64,000 bases of DNA from assembly GCF_017377855.1 (NCBI RefSeq), contig NZ_JAFREP010000023.1, positions 122,904 through 186,903 on the forward strand, written 5' to 3'. Of the stretch, positions 1 to 7,760 are shown piece after piece. Both the position numbers and the translations under genes were made by a program. The notes beneath the pieces are model-generated. The model was not told the origin of the DNA, made no database searches, and saw only the letters and a program-made list of their open reading frames with translations. This stretch comes from Acanthopleuribacter pedis (GTDB lineage Bacteria > Acidobacteriota > Holophagae > Acanthopleuribacterales > Acanthopleuribacteraceae). Position 1 is the stretch's first letter. Each line of letters begins with the position of its first letter.

Positions 1-14
1 AAATCGCGCGGCTG

Positions 15-1025
15 TTAGGCCGGCGAAACGCGGCCGGCGGCGGTCGCCAGACATCTATTTAATGAGGACAGATCATGGGATCCCAGCAATTCCCGCGCGG
101 AAAGGGCCTGGCCGGATTCAGCCAAACCCAGGGAGGCCGCCAATTGCCCAACCAAAACCTCCGGCCGCCCCCCATCATTGCGAAATTCAGCGATGGAGGC
201 CGAACCGTCCCGTTTCGACATTTTTTTTCCGGCGGGGTCCAACATCAAGGGCACATGCCAAAACTCAGGGCATGAATAACCTAACAAATCCCATAGGTAA
301 ATTTGGCGCGGCGTGCTGGGAAACAAATCTTCGCCCCGCAAAATGTGCGTGATCCCCATGAGGGCGTCATCCACGGTCACGGCCAATTGGTAGGCGAACA
401 AACCGTCGGAACGCCGCACCACGAAATCGCCGACCTCGCGGCGCAAGTCCTGGCGCTGAACACCGAGCACGGCGTCTTCAACGGTCACCACCCGGTCCGG
501 CACCACCAGGCGAAAGCCGGGCCGCCGGTCGGGATGCCGCGCCTGGGCGGCGAAACGCCCCGCCTCATCAAGCCGGCGGCAGGTTCCGGGATAGGTCAGG
601 GTATGGCCGTGGGGCGCGCTGGCGGCGCGTTCAATATCCTTGCGCGAGCAAAAACAGGGAAAGACCAGATCACGAGCGATCAGCCGATCCAGCGCGGTTT
701 GGTACAACGCGTCGCGCCGGCTTTGGGTGTAGTCGCCGAGCGGACCGCCGATGTCGGGACCCTCGTCCCAATCCAAACCCAACCAGCGCAGATCGTCTAA
801 AATTTGGGCGGCCGAACCGGCTTTGACACGCGGCCGATCCAGGTCTTCCATGCGCATCACGAGGTCGGCGCCCAAAAGGCGCGCGTGTAACCAGGCCAAC
901 AGCAAGGAACGAGCGTTGCCCAGATGCAGCGGTCCGGTCGGCGAGGGGGCGAACCGACAACGCGGCCCGGCGGCACGACGTTCAGCGGCACGGGCAAATA
1001 ACGAATCAAAAGTAGGGTCATTCAT
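15..1025 (-). CDS. gluQ: Glutamyl-Q tRNA(Asp) synthetase
   Basis: Attaches glutamate to the queuosine base of tRNA(Asp) in the cytoplasm. It is a 336-residue paralogue of the glutamyl-tRNA synthetase catalytic domain without the anticodon-binding half. Visible features are the N-terminal FAPSPTGPLHLGN signature (HIGH-type motif HLGN), the KKMSKRDG ATP-binding loop near residue 270, and a CFC...YPGTC set of cysteines near 125-150 that matches the zinc site separating GluQ from GluX. The family is usually about 290-310 aa, so this is slightly long. The ATG lies only 13 bp from a MITE end and no good Shine-Dalgarno sequence remains next to it. A truncated discriminating GluRS is possible, but the zinc cysteines favour GluQ. 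Confidence 0.85.
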   Translation of the reverse strand: MNDPTFDSLFARAAERRAAGPRCRFAPSPTGPLHLGNARSLLLAWLHARLLGADLVMRMEDLDRPRVKAGSAAQILDDLRWLGLDWDEGPDIGGPLGDYTQSRRDALYQTALDRLIARDLVFPCFCSRKDIERAASAPHGHTLTYPGTCRRLDEAGRFAAQARHPDRRPGFRLVVPDRVVTVEDAVLGVQRQDLRREVGDFVVRRSDGLFAYQLAVTVDDALMGITHILRGEDLFPSTPRQIYLWDLLGYSCPEFWHVPLMLDPAGKKMSKRDGSASIAEFRNDGGRPEVLVGQLAASLGLAESGQALSARELLGSHDLSSLNRCLATAAGRVSPA

Positions 1026-1038
1026 GGTGGGGCATTAT

Positions 1039-1216
1039 CCTAAGCGACGCGATAAGCGTGAGGAATTTTCGCTAAAAATCTGGAGCGAAATGGCTTGAAA
1101 AAAAGCGGACCGGGGTCGCGCACGAAGCGCCCCCCCGGGTACGGCCAACATTCCCACAGACCGTTGCAGCCCAGAGGTTTAGCTAAAATCACCGCGATTT
1201 ATCGCGTTTCCTTAGG
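1039..1216 (-). mobile_element. MITE copy A, 178 bp, long subtype
   Basis: Palindromic non-coding element beginning CCTAAG and ending CTTAGG, with imperfect terminal inverted repeats of about 45 bp. It is flanked by the perfect 5-bp direct repeat ATTAT (1034-1038 and 1217-1221). Orientation is opposite to copies B, D and E. The centre resembles copy D rather than the shorter copies. It lies directly upstream of gluQ and separates that gene from any older promoter. Confidence 0.88.
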
Positions 1217-1375
1217 ATTATAACCGACGCGGGGAAACAACAGGCAATGCATGAAGGGGAAGGCAAAAAAATCACAGCGGCCGTTAAACCATCCGCGGTG
1301 GTGCCCGGTCCATTGCAGCAACAGGCACAGCACCTTAGAGGTAACTGAATCCGATTTGTGCCGTGGAGGTTCACC

Positions 1376-1987
1376 ATGAAAAAAGTGTTGGTTTTCATCG
1401 AAGTCCTGCTGATTGCAAGCTTGCTCTCAATGGCAACGGTCAACGCCCAAGACCTACGCCACAACGACGACCTAAAGTACATCCGCGATTGGAAACGCAA
1501 CGCCAAAGCAGCCGACCTCGCGGGCAGCCTCAGTTTGAGCCCGGAGCAAGTCGCAAGCCTGCGCGGCTACCGACAAAACTGGGACCAGGTGCACACGGAA
1601 ATGGACCCCCAGCTCAACGCGGCCAAAACAGCCCTGACCGAAGCCGCCGCGGGCATTCGCAAACAGCTTGAGGGCGGGGCCGACCTCTCGCCCGAGCAAG
1701 AAGAACAATTAAACGCGTTACGGGGCGACATCAAACGGCTGAGCCGTGAAAAACGCCTCAAAACCCGCTTGGCCCTCAACGGCATTGAAAGCGTGCTGGA
1801 AGAAAACCAAAAAGAATCGCTAAAAACCTTCATGAGACAAGAACGCGCCCGCAACAGGGAAGGCCGGCGTTTCTCAAGGGAGAACCGCGTGTCACGCGAA
1901 GGCCGTAAAGACCGCGCCATCCAGCGCGCCAAACGGATCGCGGTCCGCCTGATCCTCTCCGACGGATTCCTCAACGCCTATCCTTAA
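1376..1987 (+). CDS. Exported Spy/LTXXQ-like helical protein
   Basis: A 203-residue protein with a Sec-type signal peptide (MKKVLVF start, hydrophobic stretch, likely cut after VNA near residue 23). The mature part is charged and all-helical. It contains two LSPEQ motifs (near residues 54 and 99), as in the Spy/CpxP LTXXQ family of periplasmic chaperones and stress sensors, and a very basic C-terminal third. The ATG at 1376 is preferred over the GTG at 1358 because GGAGG lies 6 nt before it. The stop codon TAA abuts an inverted-repeat element, so the C-terminus may have been altered by that insertion. The function is inferred from weak motif similarity only. Confidence 0.6.
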   Translation: MKKVLVFIEVLLIASLLSMATVNAQDLRHNDDLKYIRDWKRNAKAADLAGSLSLSPEQVASLRGYRQNWDQVHTEMDPQLNAAKTALTEAAAGIRKQLEGGADLSPEQEEQLNALRGDIKRLSREKRLKTRLALNGIESVLEENQKESLKTFMRQERARNREGRRFSRENRVSREGRKDRAIQRAKRIAVRLILSDGFLNAYP

Positions 1988-2175
1988 CCCACATTTCTCA
2001 CAAGGAATTCTGCTGCGAAGCTAAACGCCGTGCGATTACAAGGGGGCGGCCTTCCGCATTACTCGGTCGAGTCGCCTTCGCCTCAGCTGCTACGCCTGCA
2101 CCGTCTCTCGGTCGTAATCTTCGTACTCACAAGGCGTTTAGCTTCTCGCGACGAATCCTTGTGAGAAATGCGGAG
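1988..2175. repeat. Inverted-repeat element R2, copy 1
   Basis: 188-bp element whose arms (CCCACATTTCTCACAAGGA on the left, TCCTTGTGAGAAATGCGGAG on the right) are inverted repeats. Inner blocks match R2 copy 3 in reverse orientation. The trinucleotide TAA flanks both sides (1985-1987 and 2176-2178), consistent with a 3-bp target duplication. The left TAA is the stop codon of the upstream gene. The sequence just right of it (CCCGCATTCCTC) resembles the start of a further partial copy. Confidence 0.72.
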
Positions 2176-2245
2176 TAACCCGCATTCCTCTCCATCAGCG
2201 CGTTGTTCTTTAACCAACTCGGAAAAGCGGGCACGAACGGTGGTC

Positions 2246-2310
2246 GGTGTCCAATCCGGGCCATGCATGAAGCAAGCACCATGCACGGCGGGGATTGGGC
2301 ACCTTTTTTT
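2246..2310 (+). terminator. Large hairpin followed by seven T
   Basis: A stem of about 26 bp with few mismatches pairs 2246-2269 with 2277-2303 (GGTGTCCAATCC against GGATTGGGCACC) and is followed by TTTTTTT. It reads as a rho-independent terminator for the plus-strand Spy-like gene, although 260 bp downstream with R2 copy 1 between them. The remaining sequence to 2460 shows nothing recognisable. Confidence 0.55.
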
Positions 2311-2460
2311 ATGGGGGACGGGCTGAATGCTTTGCTTCGTTGGGCGGTTTTCGCGGCTGCTTTGTCGCCAGGGCGCCAAGCCCCATGTTGGCGAGCGGGG
2401 TCACGATCCACCATCCTGATGGGGGCCTGCGGGCGCGCGGCTAAACGTCAAAAAGGGACG

Positions 2461-3126
2461 CTAACGTTCTCGGATCCAGGTACTCACCCCGAAAACGCGC
2501 TTCAGTTTTGCGGCGGCTTGATCGGCCTCGGGTCGGTTACGGTAGGGACCGACCTGTATTTTGTACATACCGCTTTCGCTAATCAACGCGGTGCCGTAAC
2601 CGCGCGCCGACACTTTTTTTCGGAAATCTTCTACTTTGTTTTTTTCGCTGCCCGCGAGGATTTGAATCCAGAACCCGCCCCTTAACTCAGCCGCTTGTTT
2701 GGCGACCACCTTGTTGGCGGGCGGTTTGGGTCGCGGTTTTACAACGGGTCGGGTGGGTTCCGGCTCGGACCGCTCCGCCGCGGCGGTGGTCACCGGCGGC
2801 GGTGTTTCCACGCGCTCGGTAAGCCGATCCATGTTGGTGTCGTTCAGGTAGTCGGGCTCTTGGTTGACATAGTCGTCGGGGTCCGAGGCCACCTCGTCTT
2901 CAAAGACGGATAATTCTTCTTCCAGCGGCGAGCGATTGAGATTGGGGTCGATGAGCGGCTGGTTCGAGGCCAAATCAGGGTTTTCTAACTTTTCGTTCCA
3001 CTTGAGATCGTCCTTTCCAATGAGGATCCCCATCAACAGAAAAAAGACGTTGATGCATACGAAACCGGCGATCAGCAAAAAAACCATACGCCGCGGTAGG
3101 AAAATACCGTCACGATCTCTGTTCAA
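2461..3126 (-). CDS. Membrane-anchored SPOR-domain protein
   Basis: 221 residues with a short basic N-terminus, one transmembrane segment (about residues 14-37), an acidic and then proline-rich linker (about 45-145), and a C-terminal SPOR domain (about 148-221, starting FWIQILAGS). SPOR domains bind denuded septal peptidoglycan, so a role in cell division or envelope remodelling in the periplasm is likely. The FtsN-like layout is typical, but FtsN identity cannot be claimed. The start is TTG at 3126, chosen because GGAGG sits 6 nt upstream. The gene is divergent from the pseudouridine synthase. Confidence 0.8.
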   Translation of the reverse strand: MNRDRDGIFLPRRMVFLLIAGFVCINVFFLLMGILIGKDDLKWNEKLENPDLASNQPLIDPNLNRSPLEEELSVFEDEVASDPDDYVNQEPDYLNDTNMDRLTERVETPPPVTTAAAERSEPEPTRPVVKPRPKPPANKVVAKQAAELRGGFWIQILAGSEKNKVEDFRKKVSARGYGTALISESGMYKIQVGPYRNRPEADQAAAKLKRVFGVSTWIRER

Positions 3127-3260
3127 GCTGGACCTCCACCGAGTTTGGCGATTGGCGGACGAGATGCCCCGAAAGGGAACATTCTAACCGAGGCGCCGCG
3201 GAAAAGAGATACAATTCCGCCAGTCCCGCCGCAGGCATGGGACGAAGTCACGAGGAGGGG

Positions 3261-3277
3261 GCGGGACAAAGTCCCGC
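3261..3277 (+). promoter_or_regulatory. Perfect hairpin next to the rluA-like RBS
   Basis: GCGGGAC AAA GTCCCGC forms a 7-bp GC-rich stem with a 3-nt loop, ending immediately before the GGAAGGAA ribosome-binding site of the following gene. It could protect the 5' end or tune translation. No T-run follows, so it is not a terminator. Confidence 0.4.
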
Positions 3278-3292
3278 GGAAGGAACGGCCCA

Positions 3293-4267
3293 ATGGCTCG
3301 CCTCAATCACGGTCAATGGATCCTGCTGCCGAAGAACAAAGGTCCCGGGCAACCTGTGCTCGACGATTACCTGCAGCAGCACGCCCGGCTGTTCGTGGGA
3401 AAGCCGGTAGACACCTGGTTCGAAGCCGGTTATTTCCAATGTAATGATCGTACCCTCACTCGCGAAAGTGTCCTCAGGTCGGGTGATCAGCCCCGGCTGT
3501 TCCGACCCCCTTGGGAAGAACCGGTGGTCCCCGATGACATCCACATCGTCCACGAAGACGCCTCCCTCCTGGTGGTTGACAAACCACCGGGTTTACCGGT
3601 GACGCCGACGGGTGATTTTTACCAAAACACCTTGCTGCATCTCCTTCGAGCACAAACAAATAACGCGGCACTTAGCCCGGTTCATCGCCTGGACATTGAA
3701 ACCTCGGGTTTGATCGCCTTTGCCAAACAGCCGGATCAGCGGGGTTTCTACCAAATGCAGTTCCAACAAAACCGCATCGCCAAAAGTTACACGGCGCTGG
3801 TGTTTGGGCGCTTCCCCACCAAGCTCACGATCATCGAGATGCCGCTGGCTAAGGACAGCCTCATTTATACAAAGGCGGTTCCCGATCCCGACGGCATACC
3901 GGCCCGCACCGAGGTGGCCGCGGTCGCGCACGACCTCGACCAGGATATGAGCGTGCTGGAGCTCAAACCCATCACGGGCCGTACCAACCAGTTGCGCGCC
4001 CATTGCGCGGGTCTGGGTTTTCCCATCGTCGGCGACAAAAAATACGGGGCTGATCCGCAACTTTTTTTACGTTGGTTGGAAGATAAAAACACGGCGGCTT
4101 ATTTAACACGGTGGCGGCTGCCTTACCAGGCCTTACACAGCCGGTGTTTGGCCCTGGACACGCCGGCGGGCACCTGCTTGGCGTTGACCTCACAGCGCGA
4201 TGTGGTGCAAACATGGCGCGACCTGCTACAGCAGTCGGCCAGGCCGGGCGGCGCCGACCTGAACTAA
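3293..4267 (+). CDS. RluA-family RNA pseudouridine synthase
   Basis: Isomerises specific uridines in rRNA or tRNA to pseudouridine. The 324-residue protein has the family signature HRLDIETSG with the catalytic aspartate at about residue 134, followed by the conserved KSYTALVFG and LKPITGRTNQLRAH blocks. The N-terminal 90 residues are less conserved and no clear S4 motif was recognised. The exact substrate (RluA, RluC, RluD or TruC type) cannot be told from sequence alone. ATG at 3293 follows GGAAGGAA. It runs in the same direction as the thioredoxin-like and recG genes. Confidence 0.85.
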   Translation: MARLNHGQWILLPKNKGPGQPVLDDYLQQHARLFVGKPVDTWFEAGYFQCNDRTLTRESVLRSGDQPRLFRPPWEEPVVPDDIHIVHEDASLLVVDKPPGLPVTPTGDFYQNTLLHLLRAQTNNAALSPVHRLDIETSGLIAFAKQPDQRGFYQMQFQQNRIAKSYTALVFGRFPTKLTIIEMPLAKDSLIYTKAVPDPDGIPARTEVAAVAHDLDQDMSVLELKPITGRTNQLRAHCAGLGFPIVGDKKYGADPQLFLRWLEDKNTAAYLTRWRLPYQALHSRCLALDTPAGTCLALTSQRDVVQTWRDLLQQSARPGGADLN

Positions 4268-4355
4268 GCAAATCGCAGTTGAAAAGCGCGAGGCGACAAG
4301 CAAGGCGCCCATTTTCAGGTAGAATACGGGGCGAAGCGCGCGAAGGAGCAGATGC

Positions 4356-4763
4356 ATGCAACGCTGGTTATCTTTGGTTTTGTTGATCGGTTTGGGATGC
4401 TGTTCACCCGGCAGTACCACCACGACCGATGTCGCGATCCAATTTGAAGTTTTGAGCACGGGGAAAGACATTAACCTGGAAGACCACGTCAAACCGGGCC
4501 ACTTCACGGTATTTGATTTTTACGCGGATTGGTGCCCGCCCTGTAAAGAACTGGACAAAAGCCTGGTCGGCCTCAAAAAAACCTACGGCGACCGTTTGGT
4601 CGTTTACAAGCTGGACATCGTTAATTGGGACTCGGAATTGGCCCAGGCAAAAGGCATCGGCAGCCTACCCTACCTCGCTGTGTACAATGAAAAAGGCGAA
4701 TTAATTGCCAGCGAACCGTCGAATAAAAGCCTGCCCAAACTGATTCACCACCTTAATTTGTAG
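4356..4763 (+). CDS. Thioredoxin-fold lipoprotein
   Basis: 135 residues. A lipoprotein signal (LIGLGC, lipidated cysteine at about 15) precedes a thioredoxin-like domain with the active-site motif WCPPC (residues 59-63) and the cis-proline segment SLPYLAVY near 107. The WCxxC arrangement and FDFYADWC context resemble the DsbD C-terminal domain and other periplasmic thiol:disulfide proteins, so it probably carries out reduction or disulfide exchange at the membrane surface. The substrate is unknown. It ends 14 bp before recG and may be co-transcribed with it. Confidence 0.8.
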   Translation: MQRWLSLVLLIGLGCCSPGSTTTTDVAIQFEVLSTGKDINLEDHVKPGHFTVFDFYADWCPPCKELDKSLVGLKKTYGDRLVVYKLDIVNWDSELAQAKGIGSLPYLAVYNEKGELIASEPSNKSLPKLIHHLNL

Positions 4764-4777
4764 GTGGCGACCGAACC

Positions 4778-6814
4778 GTGACCGCCGCAGAAACCCAAAT
4801 CGGGGAAAACACCCCGTGGCAAGCGCAACCGCTTGCCAAAATGAAAATCAAAGGTCTCGGTGCCAAGTCACGGGAGAAATTGGCCAAGGCGGGTGTGCTC
4901 ACCTTTGGCGACTTGCTCGCCCTTTTGCCACGTGATTATTTCGACTACAGCCGAATCCTGCCGATCCCTCAAGCCCCGCTGGAGAAGCAGGTTCACATCC
5001 GCGGCCGGGTCATCTCGCGCGAGCTGTCGATCACCAAAAACAAGCGCATTCCGGTATTGGAAATTCTGGTCGACGACGGACACGGTACCCTGCGCGTGGT
5101 GTGGTTTAACCAAACACACATCCACGACCGCATCATCAAAAACCAAACGCTGTCCTTGTTTGGCAAGATCCGCTACGAACGCAACGGGCGCACGATGAAC
5201 AGTCCCAACTTCGAGGTGGTCGCCGCCCATGCAAACCCGGAAACCGGCGAACCCCAAATCGAACCGGTCTACCGCGAAATCGGCGGTTTGCGTTCGGCGC
5301 AAATCAATGGCTGGGTTCAGGCGGCCATCCAACAGATTCCACGGGAAGAAACCCTGCCGGCCAAGGTGATGAACCACTTTCTGTTTCCCAGCCATGCCGA
5401 GGCGATCAGCCGCATCCACAACCCGGAAAACAGCGTGCAATTGGACCAAATCCTGAAACGCCAAGATCCGGCCTGGCGGCGCCTCGTTTTTGAGGAGTTC
5501 TTCCACTTCCATTGCCAACGCATCCAGGCGAAACAACAGGTTCCCAGCCGCCACTATCCCCGCCTGCAACCCCACGACCGCGAACGGGACGCGTTCCTAG
5601 CCAAACTCCCCTTCCAACTCACCGGCGATCAACGCCGCGTGATTGATCAAATGACGGCATGGCTGCGCGGCGGTAAAAAACTCAACAGCCTCATCCAAGG
5701 CGATGTGGGCTGCGGTAAAACAGTGGTCGGCCTGGCGATGGGTTGGTTTTTTAAGCTGGCGGGTTGGCAAACGGTGCTGTTATGTCCGACGGTGGTGTTG
5801 GCCGATCAGCACTACCAAAAAGCGGCGCAACTGTTGGCGACACTCGGCGTTCGCTGCGCCTTGCTGACCGGCAAACGAAGCCGCACCGAGATCCGCGAGG
5901 TGTTGGAAGGCCTCGGCGGCGGGCAAATCGACCTGGTTATCGGTACCCACCGCTTGCTGGCGGAGGATGTGGTGTTTGCCAAACTTGGCTTGGTCCTGAT
6001 CGACGAACAGCAACGTTTCGGCGTGGCGCAACGGGCGTCCCTGCTCCAAAAAGGACGCGAACCCCATTACCTGGCTTTTTCAGCCACGCCGATTCCCCGC
6101 TCGCTGGCGATGACCTTGTTCGGTGAGGTCGACGTCCTGCAAATCCGTCAGCGACCCGCGTTCCAAAAGCCGGTGCGCACGGCGCTCAAACGCGCGGCCA
6201 ACCGCGACGAGGTGGTAGCCTTCGCGCGCAAACGGCTGGACGCGGGTGAATCGGTGTTTTGGGTGTTCCCCCTCATTGAGGGCGAGGCGGAAGACGAGGA
6301 ACGCAGCGCGAACGCCATGTGGCAACGTTTCCGCGAGAACGAATTTGCGGGCGTTTCGGTGGGCCTGGTCCACGGCCGCCTCGACAAAGACCGCGTGGAC
6401 ACGGAGATGACGGCGTTTAAAGAAGGACGTCACCGCGTGTTGTTGGCAACCACGGTGATTGAGGTCGGCGTCGATGTACCGAAAGCCACGGTGATGGTAA
6501 TCGAAGGCGCCGATTATTTCGGGCTCAGCCAACTGCACCAATTGCGTGGCCGGGTCGGTCGCGGCGGTCGCCAAGCCTTTTGTTTCCTGATGGTCGACGG
6601 CGTTCCCGACAAGGACCAACTGCAACGGCTGCGTTTTCTAGAAAAACACGACGATGGGTTCGAGATCGCGGAATATGACTTGGAGCGACGCGGCGCCGGC
6701 GAATTTTTTGGCAAGCGTCAGTCGGGTGTCTCCGATTTCCAATTCGGCGATCCATGGCGCGACCGAGACCTGATGCAGGCGGCCCGCCAAGCCGCTTTGG
6801 CATTCCTTCAGTGA
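4778..6814 (+). CDS. recG: ATP-dependent DNA helicase RecG
   Basis: Remodels stalled replication forks and Holliday junctions. The 678 residues match the usual size. An N-terminal wedge/OB domain comes first (the helix-hairpin-like start GLGAKSREKLAKAGV is typical), followed by helicase motif I GDVGCGKT near residue 308 and motif II DEQQRFG near 408 (the family normally has DEQHRFG). The helicase C domain has ATTVIEVGVDVP and QLRGRVGRG, and the C-terminus has the ERRGAGEFFGKRQSG TRG region. The start is GTG at 4778. The gene is complete. Confidence 0.95.
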   Translation: MTAAETQIGENTPWQAQPLAKMKIKGLGAKSREKLAKAGVLTFGDLLALLPRDYFDYSRILPIPQAPLEKQVHIRGRVISRELSITKNKRIPVLEILVDDGHGTLRVVWFNQTHIHDRIIKNQTLSLFGKIRYERNGRTMNSPNFEVVAAHANPETGEPQIEPVYREIGGLRSAQINGWVQAAIQQIPREETLPAKVMNHFLFPSHAEAISRIHNPENSVQLDQILKRQDPAWRRLVFEEFFHFHCQRIQAKQQVPSRHYPRLQPHDRERDAFLAKLPFQLTGDQRRVIDQMTAWLRGGKKLNSLIQGDVGCGKTVVGLAMGWFFKLAGWQTVLLCPTVVLADQHYQKAAQLLATLGVRCALLTGKRSRTEIREVLEGLGGGQIDLVIGTHRLLAEDVVFAKLGLVLIDEQQRFGVAQRASLLQKGREPHYLAFSATPIPRSLAMTLFGEVDVLQIRQRPAFQKPVRTALKRAANRDEVVAFARKRLDAGESVFWVFPLIEGEAEDEERSANAMWQRFRENEFAGVSVGLVHGRLDKDRVDTEMTAFKEGRHRVLLATTVIEVGVDVPKATVMVIEGADYFGLSQLHQLRGRVGRGGRQAFCFLMVDGVPDKDQLQRLRFLEKHDDGFEIAEYDLERRGAGEFFGKRQSGVSDFQFGDPWRDRDLMQAARQAALAFLQ

Positions 6815-6852
6815 GCCCCTTGCATCCGGCGCAAAAAACGCAAAAGCCTTTT

Positions 6853-7209
6853 TTAATTAAGGAAAAAGATAAGACCAAGGAGAACGGAGAACGCGGGCAC
6901 CAAAATAACCGGTCCAAACAAAAGCCCTTTAACGAGGCGCTTACACCCAAAGAATCGCGCGAGCACCATGGCGCCGGCATGAAACACACCCATCATCACG
7001 ATCATCAAAAAGCCGGAAAAGAACCCGGGCCCATCCGCGTCTTCCACAAGTCCGCTAAAAACCACACCGACCACAAAGACGGAAGGCACAAAGGAGGCGG
7101 CGACCCCCAACAACATGCGATCCAGCATATCGGTCAAGGCGGTTTGCCCAAAAGCACGGCGGTTGCCTTGATACGGGTTGGTGGTTCCTTGGTTCATAGG
7201 ATCATTCAT
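6853..7209 (-). CDS. Small integral membrane protein
   Basis: 118 residues with a polar N-terminus rich in Asn and Gln, then about three hydrophobic segments (roughly 33-55, 63-85 and 95-117). No family was recognised. It lies downstream of, and on the same strand as, the 7397-7729 membrane protein and the radical SAM gene, with a 187-bp gap to its neighbour. It may therefore have its own promoter. A role in the lipid-related cluster is only suggested by location. Confidence 0.55.
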   Translation of the reverse strand: MNDPMNQGTTNPYQGNRRAFGQTALTDMLDRMLLGVAASFVPSVFVVGVVFSGLVEDADGPGFFSGFLMIVMMGVFHAGAMVLARFFGCKRLVKGLLFGPVILVPAFSVLLGLIFFLN

Positions 7210-7396
7210 AAGGTTCTCCCAGGATCTGTCATGGGAACGATGGGCGAAGGGTCACCGGTTATGCTCCGTGAAACGACCTTGCTCAGGTTTCCACCATGCT
7301 TCTTCGGTGCTCAGAATTGTTCTCCCACGCGGAGGCGCGTATTGGATTTGGGCCAAATCGATCTACTCAAACGGTTTCGGCAGAAAAAGAAAAGCC

Positions 7397-7729
7397 TTAA
7401 TGAAAGTCGAGGTTGGCAATCAACAGGATGCAGCCACCCACCACGAGAATGACATAGACCCCAAGCGACAGAATCAGTCCCAATGCCAACCGCGGAAATT
7501 GACGAAAGCCCATAAAAAGTGAGCCGAAAAACACGAGTGCCCCCGCGGCAAGCCACCATGCAAGGAGCTCAATAAACAAGAGACTCAGCACGGAGAAAAA
7601 AACCAAAAAGATCAAACCGCCGCCCAAACCCAACCAAACATTGTCGTAACGGACCCTATCGGGTTGAGGCCGGTCCTCGGGTTCGAGGCCTTGGTTTTCT
7701 TGGTTTTGCGCTTCGGGCATGTCTTCCAC
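7397..7729 (-). CDS. Small integral membrane protein
   Basis: 110 residues with an acidic, polar N-terminal tail of about 30 residues and three hydrophobic segments (about 35-58, 60-75 and 84-106). The start is GTG at 7729, supported by TAAGGAGG 6 nt upstream. It begins 31 bp after the radical SAM gene on the same strand, so co-transcription is likely. No family was recognised. Confidence 0.65.
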   Translation of the reverse strand: MEDMPEAQNQENQGLEPEDRPQPDRVRYDNVWLGLGGGLIFLVFFSVLSLLFIELLAWWLAAGALVFFGSLFMGFRQFPRLALGLILSLGVYVILVVGGCILLIANLDFH

Positions 7730-7760
7730 GGGGAACCTCCTAAGGAGCCAGGGGTAAACC

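Noticed and set aside
58..800. Plus-strand frames opposite gluQ
   Set aside because: Antisense of a gene with clear GluQ motifs; no own signals.
2083..2414. Minus-strand frames of about 95 codons near R2 copy 1
   Set aside because: They overlap the repeat and the large hairpin and have no ribosome-binding site.
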